A DNA stretch of 64,000 bases, from assembly GCA_023846275.1 (NCBI GenBank), contig CM043874.1, positions 22,625,130 to 22,689,129 on the forward strand, written 5' to 3'. Below, piece by piece: positions 46,621 to 62,300 of the stretch. A program made the translations under genes and the position numbers. The stretch's first letter is position 1. Each line of letters starts with the position of its first letter. The DNA is from Vanilla planifolia. Its lineage: Eukaryota; Streptophyta; Magnoliopsida; Asparagales; Orchidaceae. Under the pieces are notes generated by a model that searched no databases, had not been told where the DNA came from, and was given only the letters and a program-made list of their open reading frames with translations.

Positions 46621-49600
46621 AAACTCTTGATTGTGACGCAAAAGTTGAGTTGGAAAATTGAGAAGCAAGCTTTTGATTTAAGGAAAGTAGTGTGCTCAAG
46701 CTCTTAGTCACGATGAAATGAAGATTGAAATATGTACAATTTTAGATATGTTATTACTTGTAGTATCATTTAAAGTTTATCATTCTAACTTGGGTTATTC
46801 CAATTAGATGACATCATGATGGATGATCATTGCATAATTACAAAAGTCCTAGATTTTATTTAATATCGAAAGCATGCTAACCGCAATATAGAATGTTAAA
46901 TTATGATGAATTTTTATAGACTAATTCATGATTATTAGTAGTGATCACTTAAATTATTGAAAATAAAAATATACAATTATAATCACATTTATTGATAGAA
47001 TTGTTAGAGACTCCTTATTTCATGTCATAATATTATGATAATGATGGCATCATTGGCTTGTTGAAATTGATGTTAACATAGATATGTTTAATCCTTATTT
47101 GTTAGAATATTAATTTATGCTTGTTATAAGTTAGTAATTAAGTCTTGTCACATGAAAGGAAGTGAATGGTTAAGCTTATGTTGATGACTTAGCTATTAGA
47201 AGTATTCTATAATTAACAAATATATAGTGGAATAACTCAAGTTAGTATAATTTTGGGGTGTAGAATTCAACTATGAGTGTTTTAAATTATCTTAATAGGT
47301 TAGCTTGGGAGTACTTTTATTTGACTATATGGTATGACACTAGTATGACCTAAGTAATATACTTTCCTAAAACCAAACTTAAGAATTGAAATTTGTGATC
47401 CAATGAGATTGTTTGGCTCAAATTAAGCCTTAAGTCTAAGTGAAAAGGCTTGATTATAGATTTCAAAAGCTAGAAGAGACCTTGAAGGGACCTTACATAG
47501 CTTTAGGGGAACTCTTAAGCACCTAGTGAAGAGGGATTATGTGTGTGGGTTGAGTCCTAAAAGAAGGCTAAAGTCACGTAAGAGTCTTGATTAAGTTGAT
47601 AAGAAGAAAGAGATAGACTAAAAGTAAGCCTTGTGTTAATGTCTTATGCTTGTTATTGAACCCTACTTATAACTTGTGAAAACTACGTACATGAATTGTC
47701 AAATCTTAGTTGAGATTTGTGTGGCCAAAAAGGGTTAAAAGCCTGAGGTTAGCCTCAGGGTTAAGTGTAAGGCTTAGCCATGCAATTTGAATTGCAAAGA
47801 AATATGTTGAAAATGATCTTAGATGTTTTTTCAAAGGAAGTGAGCTCTTGAGTTTTCTTGTGAGGAGTTTTAACAGGCTAAGGTTGGCTTTAGAAGAATA
47901 CTATGAGAGGTTTAGCTCATAGTTAAGTACAATAAAAAAGGATTGGGTTTGGATGAATAAGTGTAAAAAATTAAGAAAAGACTTAACCTAATTAATAGGC
48001 TCAATTAGTCTAGACTTGATTTATAAAATAATTGGATTGAATAAGAGAGTTAGGGTTGAAATAAGAATCTAAGTAACCCTATACAATTAAGGGTAGGTAA
48101 TGATCAGAAAAGACATTGAATGGGGTTATAAATAACTTAAGAATTTGATATTTTTAATTCAAAAGGATTACATCTTTTATATAAAGAAAACTTTAAAGGT
48201 AGAAATTAAGGTTATCAAGCATTTCATAAGACCTTGAATATGCTTGGGATGAGGTTAGATTATGGTGAGGCTCTTCGTTAGACCCTAATAATGATTACTT
48301 GAGATAAAGAATCGGGTTTTAGCCTTAAAAGTGGTGCTAACCTTAGTTAAGAGGTTAAATAAATAATTGGATCATTAGTTAATCCCTTTTATAGCTTGGT
48401 TGATGGGTAAGAATATGAGTAACCTTAATTTAGGCTCTTTATGCCATGCATTAACATCCCATATGATGGTTTAGGTGGTGTATAGGTTTCAAAAAAAGTT
48501 TTTAAGAAGGGTGATGTGACTTAAGTTAGTTTGTAAAGAGAGAATCACTAATAAAACTTATATGAAATAAAGTTAAATATTAAAAATTATGACTTAAAAA
48601 GATTTGAGTCATGAATTATGACTTGAGTAGGCACTCAAGTGGTAGCATTTGATAGGCTAATAGACTTAATTGACCTTCAAAGATAGTAAGGGAGAGAATT
48701 AGACCCTAGATAAATAGATTAGGTTTAGCAAAAATCTTAAGTTGTTTTAATATTAGAGTAAGATTTAAGAATACCCTATATAGCTTAGTTAATGGATTTA
48801 GATTTTGAAGAAACCTTAAGATCCTTCAAATGGCAAGTTAAGGTTAGATATTTGTGAATAAACATATAGATAATTATAAGAAAGTATGACTAATGATGAT
48901 ATAGATCAAGACATATGAGTGTCAATTAATAGACTCCTTAACTAGAGGAGTTGAGTCGAAATACCAGATAATAGGACTTCACCAGGTATGGAGATGGCAT
49001 GCCTTATTATTAAGACATCACAAGAGAATCATAAGTGTGCTTAAGCTTATGGTGATAAAGCATCATGTATTTTGAAGACTCTTATTTGCTTATTAGATGG
49101 TCCATATGATTGGAAGAACCCGTGCCATGGACTATTAGATCATATGATGAGATAAGAGTGTTAAACTTATATTAAATACCTTAGAGGCTTTGATAGAGTA
49201 TCAAATTATTGGTGAGTCATTATGAGTCTTATGGATGGATCTTAATTATGATTCTTTTAAGACTTGTGTCTAAATAAACAAATGATAAGGTTAGAGCTTA
49301 TCACTTTATATTTTGACTTAAGTTATAGGTTATGATATTCATCTTATTCTACCAACATGTTGATGATCATACTTTATTATTATATTATTATATTTATATT
49401 TTATTAATATGATATGAGTGTTCATATTGAGTATGACTCACCCTCTTATATTATTTATAAAGACAAATAGTTAATTAATTGTATAGTAATAAAGTGAGAA
49501 CCAGAGTCAGCTTATATAGTATATATTATTTATATTAGATATTTATTTAAACATGATTTATGTGATTATTTATAATGATTATATTATGTGAATATAAATA

Positions 49601-49881
49601 TTTATAGATATACATTACTTTGATATCATATATATGCTAATATACTTGATAGATTACTTAACTTAAGGTGGACCAATTCTTAGCTTAACTTAGAACTTGG
49701 AGTAGAAATAAAATTCATATTTGAGTGACACATCATGAGCTTGATGATTAGATTAGGAATTTTAACTTTTGATTTTAATGTCATGTTTAGAGAGTGAAAG
49801 GTGACTAATTAAATACATTAACGAGTGCATAAGTCTTGTTGCATCTCAAGGAAAAACATATTTGAAAAGTAGGGTCTAACA
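46621..49881 (+). mobile_element. Long-LTR family relic, copy B (inverted)
   Basis: Between about 48,600 and 48,850 the sequence matches the reverse complement of copies A and C. CACTCAAGTGGTAG answers CCACTTGAG, and GATTTTGAAGAAACCTTAAG answers the 42-bp array unit. A likely element end is GGGTCTAACA at 49,872-49,881, which reads TGTTAGACCC on the other strand, an LTR-like terminus. The left boundary is unknown and no coding domain was seen. It is a broken, old copy. Confidence 0.5.
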
Positions 49882-51008
49882 CTTTTTTTTAGCAATAACA
49901 TGTTTTAAAATTCTAACGTTTTTTAAAACACAATTTGTTAGACTATTTTGACTAAGATTACTCATTTTATTAGAAGTTTTAAACAACACAATTCATCTCT
50001 ATTCTTGTGGCTGACAAGATATTTTCATAATAAGTCAAACAAGACAACAAGCTAAGCAAGATAATATTTGGATCTTATAAGTACAAAAGTAAGAGAAAAA
50101 GTTAACAGAATATGGTGGTTTCAATAATGAATGAATAAACTCATTGTATTATATGATTAAGACAAGCATATAAATTTAATTACTTTAAGCAATAAAGGAT
50201 ACATATTAGACAATTATAATAAGAGATATCGTAAGATATGATGTCATAAGAATAACTAAGCAAATGAATAAATATGGATCATATATGTATAATTAAGGAT
50301 ACTATATAAGTAAGATCAAATTTAAGAAGTGTTAGACATGGACATCATCAATTGTGATATAATAAGAATATAAATCAAAAGATGTTATACAAGTATGATT
50401 AAAAAACTCTATAAGTACAATTAATATAATTAATAATAGATGAAGGTAAATATCAAGCATCATATATTACAAAGTGAAGGGATCATATAAGTCTATGTAG
50501 TTTGCTTCAACCATGTGCAATGGAGTGAAAAAAAGAAGAATGAAATATCTCAAAGAGTTTGTAAAGAATATGAGAAGAGTTGAGTATTAGACAAATAAGG
50601 AGATCTAGTTGTAAATATTATTGAACTTGAGAGGTGAATATGAATTAGTGCAAAAGATTGATTCTAAACATGACTAATACATGGGAAATAAGAGGTATGA
50701 AAACTTATACTATATAAATATGATTTGATTTATTATGGATTGTAAGCTAAAGACCTAAATGAAGATGTGAAATTAGAAATTAAGGATTCCTATATAGGAA
50801 ATCTTTATCATAGATGTAAATGTTTGATGTATGATATTTGCTAAAATTGTAGAATCATTGAAGATGATTTTAAATAAATAATTTGAGGAAAATTATTTTA
50901 TTTTAATTGTAATGATTGATAACATGTTGGATTTTTCACATAATGTTAAGCATGATATACTTGTGTTGAGTTATTTACAAGTTTTAGTTAGATTAATGAT
51001 AATGCAAT

Positions 51009-51135
51009 AATGTTCACAAAAACAAAAAAAAAAGAAAGTAAAATACCACTTGCAATAATAGTGACCAAAGAAAGAGAAAGATATGACTGTGAAAAGAGAA
51101 AAAGAAAGATAAGAGAAAGAGAAAATACTATGGTC
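51009..51135 (+). repeat. Purine-rich tract
   Basis: The plus strand is strongly A/G-biased, with repeated GAAAGAGAAAG-like words and few pyrimidines. It is low complexity, and the open frames across it are compositional artefacts. Confidence 0.7.
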
Positions 51136-54100
51136 AAGAAAGGGCAAAATTTAAGAAATGAAAGGATCAATGTTTTCCAAAGCAAAGACTACCTTTTTGG
51201 AATGACAATTCTAGAGATGAGTCAAAAAGAAGTTATTCATTTAGGCTATTTATGTTGGAATGGTATATTCTTAAATATGTTCAATCATTTATGAAATATC
51301 CTTGTCCTATGCTATTCCTTAAAAAGATGAAAATATAAAAAAATAAGTGAATTCATAAGTATGATAAAAAGATAGAGTTAAATACTTTGACATAAAAATT
51401 GGCTTTACTTTTATTGTTCATTCATTTAGTTTTTTTATATTGTATTGCTTAAAATTGACCCATGCATGCAACAACTTAAAGTTTTTTATTTACATATATG
51501 TAAATATAATAACCATTGAGCTAGTGATGGACTCAACATATTTTTGTTCTAATACTTTCTGATTAAAATGTGACACATCATAAGACTATTAATAAATAGC
51601 GAGTGATAGAAGATGCTTATTTTCTCATTTAGATGCTGTGCTATAATGACAGCTTTTATCTTATTTGAGAAAAAAGACATGTAATAGAATCTTAAACATA
51701 AGGTTGGCTTAGAATTTATTTTGTTAAAGTTTTTAATAAATAATTATATTTAAAAGGTATGATTGCTTTAATGTTCAAATGATTTTATTATTGATAAATA
51801 TATTTCAATGTAAAGTAGGTTTTAAAAGCGATTATTCACTAACAATATTTTTATTTATTTTCATAAATATTTTTAATGGTTTTATTGAAAAGCATTTTTT
51901 AAAAAAACTATTTTCTTACACTGAATCCAAGACTAGTCGGGTTGAGGGATACCATAGAACTTTCTAGTGGTTCAAATGAGAGCAAATTATGCTTGCAAAA
52001 TAGTAGATGTACTTAAAAAGGTTATTGATATGAAATGTGTCACTTATTAAAACATTAAAGAGGATGTATTTAAGATTATGGTAACAAATAATTTCTAATT
52101 TTTTAGTTCCCAACTTATCGTCCTAAAATTTGTCCAAGATTATCATTACATCATTGCTCTATCATGTAACATGATGAGATATGTGTTATTCCCCTCTATA
52201 TAATTATTTAAATGAGTGTTTGAGTTCTTCTTTGATGCTTTCACTTTTTATTTTTAAGATTGGATTTATGCTTAGAATTCTTAATGGTTGGTAGACTTGT
52301 TTATGAAAATTCTCTACCAAGTATAGTGCCAAAATAATGAGAAAAGGAGTGAGGAGTCTCCCCTCTCTTTCTTTTTATCTTGCTCTACTCAATACTCAAT
52401 CTACTTTATTAAGGAAGAAAACTCCAAGAGCTACTACTTCTTAAGGGATCTTTCTTATTATAGACATGACTTCTAAGTTCAAGTCCCTCAATAAGCCAAG
52501 ATCAAATCTTCTCCAATGGAGATTTAAGAAATTGAGGCAATACTTTAATTATCATATCAAATTTTCAAATCATGACATTAAAATTGAAGAAAACAATGCT
52601 TCGACTAATATTCATGCCTTTATTATGTCATCACAAAAATGTTTTGTTAAAACTTTCTGGTGGATTTTATTTATATCCCTTCCTTAAACCCATTTAAGAG
52701 ATAAATTCCATGTAGAAAAAGCTTAAGAGTAGGTTTAATGTGAAAGTTTGCTTAAATTTTTAAAATTTTTGTAGGATTGGAAGGTTAAAAATCAATGATC
52801 CCTTGAACATCAAATTTGCTTGGCAAAATTCTTCTTTAAATCAACAAGAACCATGAGTAGGCTCTTAACTCTCCTCTAACACAAGATCACATGAGGATTT
52901 CAAAAAAAAACAATGGATAAAAGAAGTGAATGAGGGAATATTAGAACTTAACAACATAAAAGAAGAAAACAAGCAGAACTCATTTACAAGATAACCAAGA
53001 GAAAATTATCTTATACCTCTTAGAAACCATTATTTATACCATGGGGTTCCCATGGAATTCCATTAAAGTTTAAAATTTAATTAAAAGGAAAGTGCAAATT
53101 TAGGAGTAATATGTAGATAAAATTTCAAAAAGATTCAAATCCTAGATCAAAATTTAATCAATACTCTAGCTTATTAAATCAATATGCCCAAGTTTGTTCA
53201 AAATTGTGTTGAAAATAATAACTCAATTAAGTGTGCACTGTTAAGATCATTTAATGTTCACATGGTTGATTAGATAGGTCATGAAAAGGAATTTTATGAA
53301 ACTTTAAAGATGCATATTCAAAGCAATAAATTTACTAAAATGTTTAACTCAAAGGAACTACAAGATACATAATTAAAGCAAAGAGCTCAAGAATGCTTAA
53401 TTAGCTTAAAGAGAGCCTAGCTGATGATTTACTTGAAGTCTTGTAAACATGGATAACCTTATTCAAGCTTGAAGATCAAATAGTGGCAAGATCAATTTTG
53501 TGGTAACTTGTGAGTTAGTTTTCGTGTAAATTTATCTAGCATTAGCTCATTACATTTAATGTATTCATTGGTTATAAAAATTTAATACGTAAGATTTTTC
53601 ATGTCATTTCAAATTAATTTATATACTCACTCAAGAATCTTATGTTAAAGTTCTTAAAGTTTCTTATTGGCATATAGTTCATTACACCTCCACATATGAT
53701 ACGTCATTATATAAATTGCCTTGTATAAAATATGGTTTGTCACTAGAGTTGTACAATACATTGGGTCAGTGAGCTTCAATTTGAGACTCACATATGTTAC
53801 ATCAAAATTAATGTAAGTTACATGAAGGTCATTTGCATGGTACATCAAGAGACATGTATAATATATATAGTTGATTGTCTCAACACAAGACTTGCATATG
53901 ATACTTCAATATTCACATATGATATATTATATACAAATTGAAAGGTATTTTAATAGCTATGTATAGCATACCATGATGCTTGGTATCAAACCAATACTTC
54001 ATATAGTGCATCAATATTTTTGTGTATAATATGTCTAGTTCAAACGGGCTATAGTGGTTGTAAAAAAAATTAATGTTTTCTTAGTAGTTGTTCTAAATAC

Positions 54101-57100
54101 CTCTTTGAACATTTTTATGGATCAAGATTTAGATTAAGGGATCTTGAATGACTAATAGTGCATTTGAGAGACTTTAATGAGTGACAAAAACTTGTAAACA
54201 TCTATAAATGGGACTTGTAGCCTTATAGCATGAAACTAATTACACAATTGAATGAACCTTCAATTAACATTATGTTTTACTCAAAGAAAATCTTCAATTT
54301 GCTAAGGCTAAGTGTTACTACTTTGAAGAAGTTCTAGAGTTTAAAATTTTGCATCCATTTAAGATCCTAAATTTATAAGATCTTTTTATTCATCTATTAA
54401 ACACATCAAGCATGTTATCAATATAAAATCTTGTATATAATTAATAATTTTTGAGGATTTGCAAAGTGACTTAATTTGGGTCTTTAGAATATGGAGGTGA
54501 GAGCTTACTTTGAGGCTTATTGTGAAAGAGAGAAGGTTAAGTCTTAGACTTAATAAAAGTAATAAAAGTATAAGTTGATTCTCCATTAGCTATGATTAAG
54601 CCTAAGGTTAGTTAGATTGGGATGGATGTAATCTCATTGGGTAGAAGCTAAACCACCTAAAAATTAAGAATTCTTTTCCTTCTTATAAGTTATTGCATGC
54701 ACTTATTTTGGTGCTCTTTACAAGTGATTATCTATTACTTTGTGAATTGTGTTCTTGTCTTCAAGGATCATTATTTTGCATAAATTTTCACACTCAACTC
54801 ACTTGTCCTTTTTTAAAGTACTTGATTATGTCATTCTAGATATATATATATATTTATAAATATAAGTATAAAATTAGGAACTACCATTTCTAAATCTCTT
54901 TTTCCTTTATTTTAAAATAATTTTATTTATCTAAATATAGAAAGTCATGATATATATTTATAAATAAGAAAATATTCTTGATGTTTGTAAAACCTTTTTT
55001 TATTTAAAATAACTTTTTTTCATTTAAGAAGATAAATCCATATTTTTAGAAACAAAGTTTACTATAAAAATAAACCAAATATTATTTTAAGTTTAATAAA
55101 AATTTTAACCAAATCTAGTTTGCAAGACAATAGCTTAATCTCACAATTGAAACCCTAAACATTATTACTATAACATAATAAAGTTGACATCTCATTAATG
55201 TTTTTATTAATTTTCCTTTGGAGTCCCATGATATGCATCACTTTTCTATAATTGTTTAGCAAAATAAATGGTTGTGCCAACTCACATTGGCACAATAGAC
55301 AAAAGCAATATATTTCAATGCAGAAAATTACACATTTGGGGTTGTCACATGCTTAATCAATTAATTTATCTATAAAAATAATAAAATTATTTCACAATAA
55401 TAAAATCATAGATGCACTAGATTTTAGTGTAATATTTTCCTAATGCTTTTGATTCTTTAATCCCTTAATTTTTTATTAATTATTTATTCTTTTAATATTT
55501 AAATTATCTTAACCCATTTACCTTTTTAATTTATACTTTATTAATGGTACTTTAAGTTCCAAATTAATAAATTTCTTTTAGTCCTTTGACCTTACCCTCA
55601 TATTATAGGATGCATTATCAAGGATTTTTTTGGCACATATAAAACCTATGATGAAAAGGCAAAGCATAAGTGTGGTCAATCCCTAGCTCAACCTTTTTGA
55701 GATTCAACTTCATGTCATCTGGTTCTCTTATTTATCTTTTATATTCGAAAAACATCAAATTTTTCTTTTCAATTTTACATTTAAAGCAATTTAATAGAAG
55801 AAAAATGTTAAGCTCTTTTAATATACTCATGTAGAACATAAAAGAAGTGAAATTAAAATTCCTTTATAATAAAATCCTTTTTAAAATGACTTTTTGCATA
55901 AAAAAAATCTTACAATTAATATAAAAATCAATTTTATAATTTGAAACAACATTTTACAATATAGTAAAAGCAAACAAAAATTGAACAACCTTTGAAAACT
56001 CATATATGCATATTTCTTTTAAAATCCAATTGTCATGCTATGTAATAAAATATTGATCTAATACAAGTACATCTATTATAATAAAATGAAATGTTGTCAC
56101 AATAGCTACATAATTTGAAAGGAAAAATAAGCATCCTTTATGTAATGTAATCATGTTGAATTATAAAGAAATGAGAGATAGGCCAAAAAATAAGTGAAGC
56201 TAATCATGAATGGCTTAATGGTAATATGTACATATATGTAAAGAAAAAAATATTTGGCCTTAATTCATGATAAAGGCAACTACAAAAATTATAATATAAA
56301 GAGTATGTGAAAGAATATTATAAAGGTAAAACCATTTTTTATTTATGAGTCTTTAATTCCTTTATCTATTTATCTTCTTTAGGAATTGGCTTTAGTTTTT
56401 TTAAATTTTCATCTCTTTAAGAAATTATCTTAAGAAAACAATTTTCATAGTTGATTAGGCATATTTAAGAATACATCATTACAATATAAATATCTTAGAT
56501 GAATGACTTCTTTAGCTCATCTCCACCTTAAAATGGTAGTCACCATTTTTTTATTCTATCATCTTTTAAATTTGTCAACCCCCTTTATTATAATCATTTT
56601 CTTAACATCGTTATCATTCTTTTCGTATGAAATTAAACTGTCTATTTCTTTTTTTAAATTCTTTTTTGTAACAATTATCATAATAACATGAAAAATATAT
56701 GATTTGACCTTTCTTCTTATATCATAACCTTTTTCACTTTTCTTTTTGTTGTTATTTATCACAAATGACATGTTACATATTTTACTTTCTTCATTTTATA
56801 TTCTATAGAATTATCATTAGCTTGAAAAGTGATAAACCTTTAGACATCATCGCAAGAATATCATTTTCAAGCAAAACATGTGTAATCAAAGAAATTATCA
56901 CGTCATTTTTATTCAAGGAAATAATCACCCTCAAGATATCCATTTTATATTATTTCTTAAGGTCTTACACCTCTAGTATGCATTAATCAACAGACACATA
57001 CATTTAAATATAAAATTGCCCACCTTTTGTTCCCAATGTTTTGTTCACATCATGGTTTGGATTTTTTGTTAATTTCTTCCTTCACCTCTCAGATACTACA

Positions 57101-57699
57101 ATATTGCTACACTAGTCATGGCTTAATCTATTTCAATTTTCCTTTATCTCATTCTTAATTCCTTTTTTATTCCTAAAAAACTTTTAGGAGCATCTCTTTT
57201 TTTATTCTCTTTACTCCAATGCCCTTGGTAGAAGCTATATTGCTTAGATTTTTTTTCCCAAAAATTGTTTCCAAGTTTGGCTTTGCCCTCTTTTATATGC
57301 ATTCAAATTCTAATCATATTCTTAGCATTTGGTGTTCTTCTAATGACCATAACTTTTCATTTGAATGTCCCATCACCTTACTTTCTTAGCTTTGACAGTT
57401 TTTCGTCAATTGGACTTTACTCCGTGACAATTTATTTAATCATTTGTCATTTTGAATTTAAAAAGTTTTCCATTATATAACATTGTATTATATGATCACT
57501 TTACTTAGTATTATGAAATAAGAGATATCTCTCTTTATCTACAATCATTAATACATAACATATTAATCTAATATCTTGAATCATATTTGTACAATCCACT
57601 CTAACATAATCAACTTTGAAACTCTCATTCCATTGTATCTTATGATATTCATTGTTGTATTTGTACAATCCAAATCATTTCTCATATGAAGTATTTGTT

Positions 57700-58125
57700 T
57701 TTATCTAATATTATGAGTCATACAACATATTCCTAATCCAATTATCTTATATATATTTATCATATTATACAATATCATTTATCCTATTATATGATTCTCT
57801 TAATTAAGCCATATAAATTAATTAGATTATGTGATTTCCTAATATCACATCATATGATCCTAATCAAATTTGTTTATATGTTCCTTATTCGCTCTCACTT
57901 GATCTTATTGTATGAAATTTATTGTCATTCTATAAGATCCAAATCTCTTCTCATTTATCTAATTAGACTTGCCCAATCCATTATTGTGATGCATTATTCA
58001 ACATATGTTCATACTTATATAATTTTTCTAATTGTCTTGTACAATCTGTTTAACTTATTTAATTTAGGTGTTTACATTCTATCATATTATATGATGTCCT
58101 AATCATATTATATGATGATCTTTAT
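57700..58125. repeat. Irregular repeats of ATCATATTATATGAT-type palindromic words
   Basis: Words such as CATATTATATGAT, CATCATATGATCCTAATC and CCTAATCATATTATATGATG recur at irregular spacing. They are short AT palindromes and similar to words in the long-LTR relics. No fixed period could be set. Confidence 0.5.
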
Positions 58126-59349
58126 TAAAGCTAATTTCTTACTTCATGATTATATTGTTGATCCACTCTTATTGTATTTATGATACTTTTGAAATTTGAA
58201 AATATACTTAATAAATTTTAAAAAAATTATAAATTTTTCAAAAATATAATTCAATAAAAATATTATTATTTTCTTATTTTACAACTCTTTTCTTTTTAGA
58301 ACTATCAATCAATCTTGACATTATTGATTTTCTTTATTTTTAACACCTATTGTATTTAAATTTCTAAAAAATAGTTTTGTCCCTAGTTTTTAATATTGTA
58401 ATCCTCCAAATTTATAAGAATGTTTTCTTTTATCTCTATAAAGTAATTCTTATTATAATGAAAGGTTCTTATAATCATTGTTTTGCTCTTAAAAATAACT
58501 CTATTAATAATTTTTATTCATGATAATATCAAATTTTATTCACCCATTATAATTTATTTTTGTTTAGTATTATGTCTACTTTTTATTCAAAAACTAGATA
58601 ACTTTTAAAGTAATAACATGCCTCTAATGAATGATTCATGAATTCTTTTCTATTTTTCAAAACTATAGCAATCATCAATTAAGTGTACTCATAGATTTCA
58701 TTCAACAAATCTAGAAATCTTTTAAATAATTAATATGAAACAAATAAAATAAATCATTCATAAGTATATAAATTGGAATATGGAGCTTTTGATTTTTCTT
58801 TGCTCATACCTTTATTTCCTTTTAATTCCTTTTTAACTCTTAGATGGTTTTTAGCAATATTATCACACTTATTTTTCTAGCTCTTTTTCTTTAAATTCTT
58901 AATGTAAAAAAGCTCTATACTAATCAATGTATTTGATTAGTCAACTTCCATTCTTTATCCTGTGATCCCATAATTTGATCATCATGTTCATGGTGTGTTG
59001 TCCAAAATGAACTATGTATCTTTACCAATTGGTCACCTAACAAATTTAGAAACTAGTTCATATGAGGTTGGGGTAACCCAGCAACACACATTAATGTGTA
59101 CACAATACCAATGCAAACTTAACAAACCTATCATAATATCCATACAAAACCTATAATGCCAATATATCATCTTAATCTACATATACACTATAAATACAAT
59201 GACCATCATATAAGGTCAAATATAAAAGATGAAAACATCAAATGATCATAGTAAAAGTTTGATATAATAAAAATTCTATCAAATACAAATAACACCACTA
59301 TGAATAGAATATAATCACTATAGTTATAGCATCATAAAATACAAAACTA

Positions 59350-62300
59350 AAGCATCAAGAATACTATGATACACTAACTCTATCACCATCAACTCTAACT
59401 CTAATGACTCCTTGAACTTGCATATAATACAAGGGAGAGTGAGCCAAGAAGCTCAATAAGGAATTATCAAATCATGCTATAAAAACAATTAATTGTAATA
59501 AGGAAATATATTAATATATTCATAACAATATATAACTAAACTTATATACAAAATGAATTGGGATATCATGTATAAATGCCTAGTCTATAATGATAAACTA
59601 AGACATAATCTGGGTTTTTACCATAAAAACTACAAAACCACTGAATTCATGATATGACTCCAATAGTCTTAACTTATTCAAAGGTACTTATCTAACATCT
59701 ACAATCTCTTAATTTAATGATGCAACTACTACATGAGCAATGTCTTATTAATGATTAAGCATTCCCATCAAACCTATGAAAAACCTAGTAAAAAGTGTGG
59801 TACTCTTAATACATATTAAGAACATATAATCACATAATCTAACACTCATCTTAGGCTATGTTAATCACACAGGTCTCTGATCATATAATCAGCTACTCTC
59901 TCTTCGATTTTACTAGTCTCATAAGTCTCTAATCATATAATATAACAATCGCTCTTAGGCTCTATCAATCATGTAATCCCTAGTCGTGTAACATGACACT
60001 TCTTTCTAAGTTCTTTTAATCCCTAAAATGGTACCTCAATCCTAATCATTGACCTTCGAACCTTTAGGACTTAGAAATCCAAAACCTATGATCTAATGTA
60101 ATGCAATCTTGCATTGCTACTTTGGGAATCCACTTATAGTTCAGTAAGATTCTTTTACTTGACATGTTTACCTTATTCTAAAGCATTATAATTTAGCTAA
60201 GATTACTCAAAGATAATTTTTTAACACTAATTTACTATTTGAGATGATCATAAGATTTCTTCAAAATCTCAATCAACTATCTAAAATAATTCTAAGGTTT
60301 CTTTTAAATTCAAATAAGTTATTTAAGGTATCCTAAAGATTCCTTCCAAACCTTAAGTAACTACTTATGGTATCATAAAGATTCTTCTAAACCCTAATAA
60401 GCTATCTAAGGAACCTTATGGTTCTTTCTAAACCCTAAATGCCTTATTTAAGGTATCACAGGGTTTCTTTTAAACTTTAACCAATGATTTAGATATTCCA
60501 AGGCTTCCTCCAAATCCTTAATTAATTATCTTGGATTTCTAGGGTTTCCTTTAAAACCCTAATAACTAGTTATGGTCAACCTCCCACGTTTAGATTTCAT
60601 ACATATGCTTAGTCTTTGTCTCAGTCGATATCTAAGATATTTACTAGGATCTGGTTATGTATCTAAGCTCCCACTTGAGCATTCATTTTAAGTTCACATC
60701 CTTAGCTTTAACCCTTAGGCATACTTTCTAAACCATAACTCATCTTTCAAACCTAGGTTTATATGAGTTTCACTATTAATTCACATACCTCTCAGGCTAA
60801 CTTGACCCATTATCTCCTTTTTAAATATCTCTCTATGCCACGCACATAGACTACCATTTAGGGTGTCTAACTTATGGCCTAAGAGTTTAAAAAAAGAACT
60901 AATAAACTTATCCAATAAATTGATGTGATGCATAGAGTTTAACAAAAATCTAAAAAAACTATTAGCCTTACTAGCAAAGCTTAGCACCCCTCTTAAAGTC
61001 ATAATCAAGCTCTCATACTCTCCAAAATTCATCTAAGGTTCAATTTGTGAGCCTCTATTACTAAATGCCTTATCCAAGTCATGGTTAAGTACTCATCAAG
61101 TGCTTATGTTCTCAATCTAATTCTTAATTCTATCTTTAAGATTTTCTTATGCTAAAATCATAACTTTAGTAGCCCTATAGACTTAACTCGAGAATATCCT
61201 CAAATTATTTAAGATTTACTTGAGAGTTACATAACCCTAAATTTTTTCTCCTATGCTAACTATGACCTCATTCACATTAAACACCAATTGTTAAGGTTGA
61301 CTACGTGTCTCTTGAACCTTCATCATTTTTTAGAATCCAATACTCTCACATCAATAATCACATACAAGCTAAATTATCTTCATCTTGATAAGAATATCTA
61401 GCTTTCAATACCTAAAATCATATGTGGCTAAGATTATCATCTTCAACATTATTCATACATCAAAATTATAATCATGCTTCTTTGCCAAACCTAATATAAT
61501 CTCAAACACTAAACATCTATGGAAAAATCTCAACCATTCTTGCTAGCCTATCTGAAACCTCCATCTAACCTAGCCTTCTTTTGAAGCAAAATTTGAGCCT
61601 TCCAAACTTCCCATGTAAAAAACTAAAAATTCTCAAGTACTTTAGAAGCCATATATGTCCCCATAAGATTTAACTGATGCCTCCCATAGCCTTAACCATG
61701 CCATGAAGCCAAGCCATCAAGGCAAACCTAAGGTAAAAGTACAAATTTCAAGAAATCATCACTAGAGCTTGGATGAAGTTACAAATTTCAAGGTAAAAGT
61801 ATCTGACCTTATTTTTGGGTCTAATTGAATATGAGCAAAACAATAATTTTCACTTATGTTCATTATTTTCTTTAGATAACAAATTATCATATCATGAAAA
61901 TACCCCTGGCATCAAATGAAAACTTATAGAAATATATTTGACATCATGGTTTTCCTCTTAAACATGACATGAATCTTGGTTATCATGTGATCAAACACAA
62001 CAATAAATCCAAAATTTTGCATGATCTTAATCATACAAAGAATCACATTAATATGGTTTGGTTAGGGTATCATGCTTAACATCAAGCAAATATAAATCTC
62101 TTCTTTCATGTAAAGAACATAAGGATAAGCATCATGATATCAATCCAAACTACTCTACAATATGCATTTAATTAAAATTACCATCATTATGGTTCAATTT
62201 TATCAACAATAATTCATCTTCAAAATTAGGGTTAGGTTTCATGTTAAGGAAGCATAGTAATACAATTTCATGATCATAAACAATTTTAGGCTTATGTATA

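Larger units (their letters stand above)
49882..59349. other. AT-rich repeat-derived DNA, no gene seen
   Basis: More than 9 kb with no recognisable protein domain. A 73-codon frame at 52,466-52,687 (plus strand) has no known motif. GGGGTTGTCACA near 55,340-55,350 resembles an LTR terminus, but no partner end was found. The stretch is most likely a mosaic of decayed LTR elements. Confidence 0.45.

Noticed and set aside
52466-52687. A 73-codon plus-strand frame, and a tRNA T-arm-like GTTCAAGTCCCTC inside it
   Set aside because: The frame matches no family. The T-arm-like word has no matching acceptor, D or anticodon arms, so no tRNA can be drawn.
55255-55355. GGGGTTGTCACA as a possible LTR terminus
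   Set aside because: No partner TGTGACAACC-type end or target duplication could be found nearby.
57265-58102. Hydrophobic open frames on the plus strand
   Set aside because: They are composed of AT-rich low-complexity codons (Ile, Leu, Phe, Tyr) with no domain and lie in repeat-like DNA.
60335-60575. Interstitial telomere repeats
   Set aside because: The AAACCCTAA words are spaced by about 42 bp within a longer unit rather than being contiguous TTTAGGG repeats.
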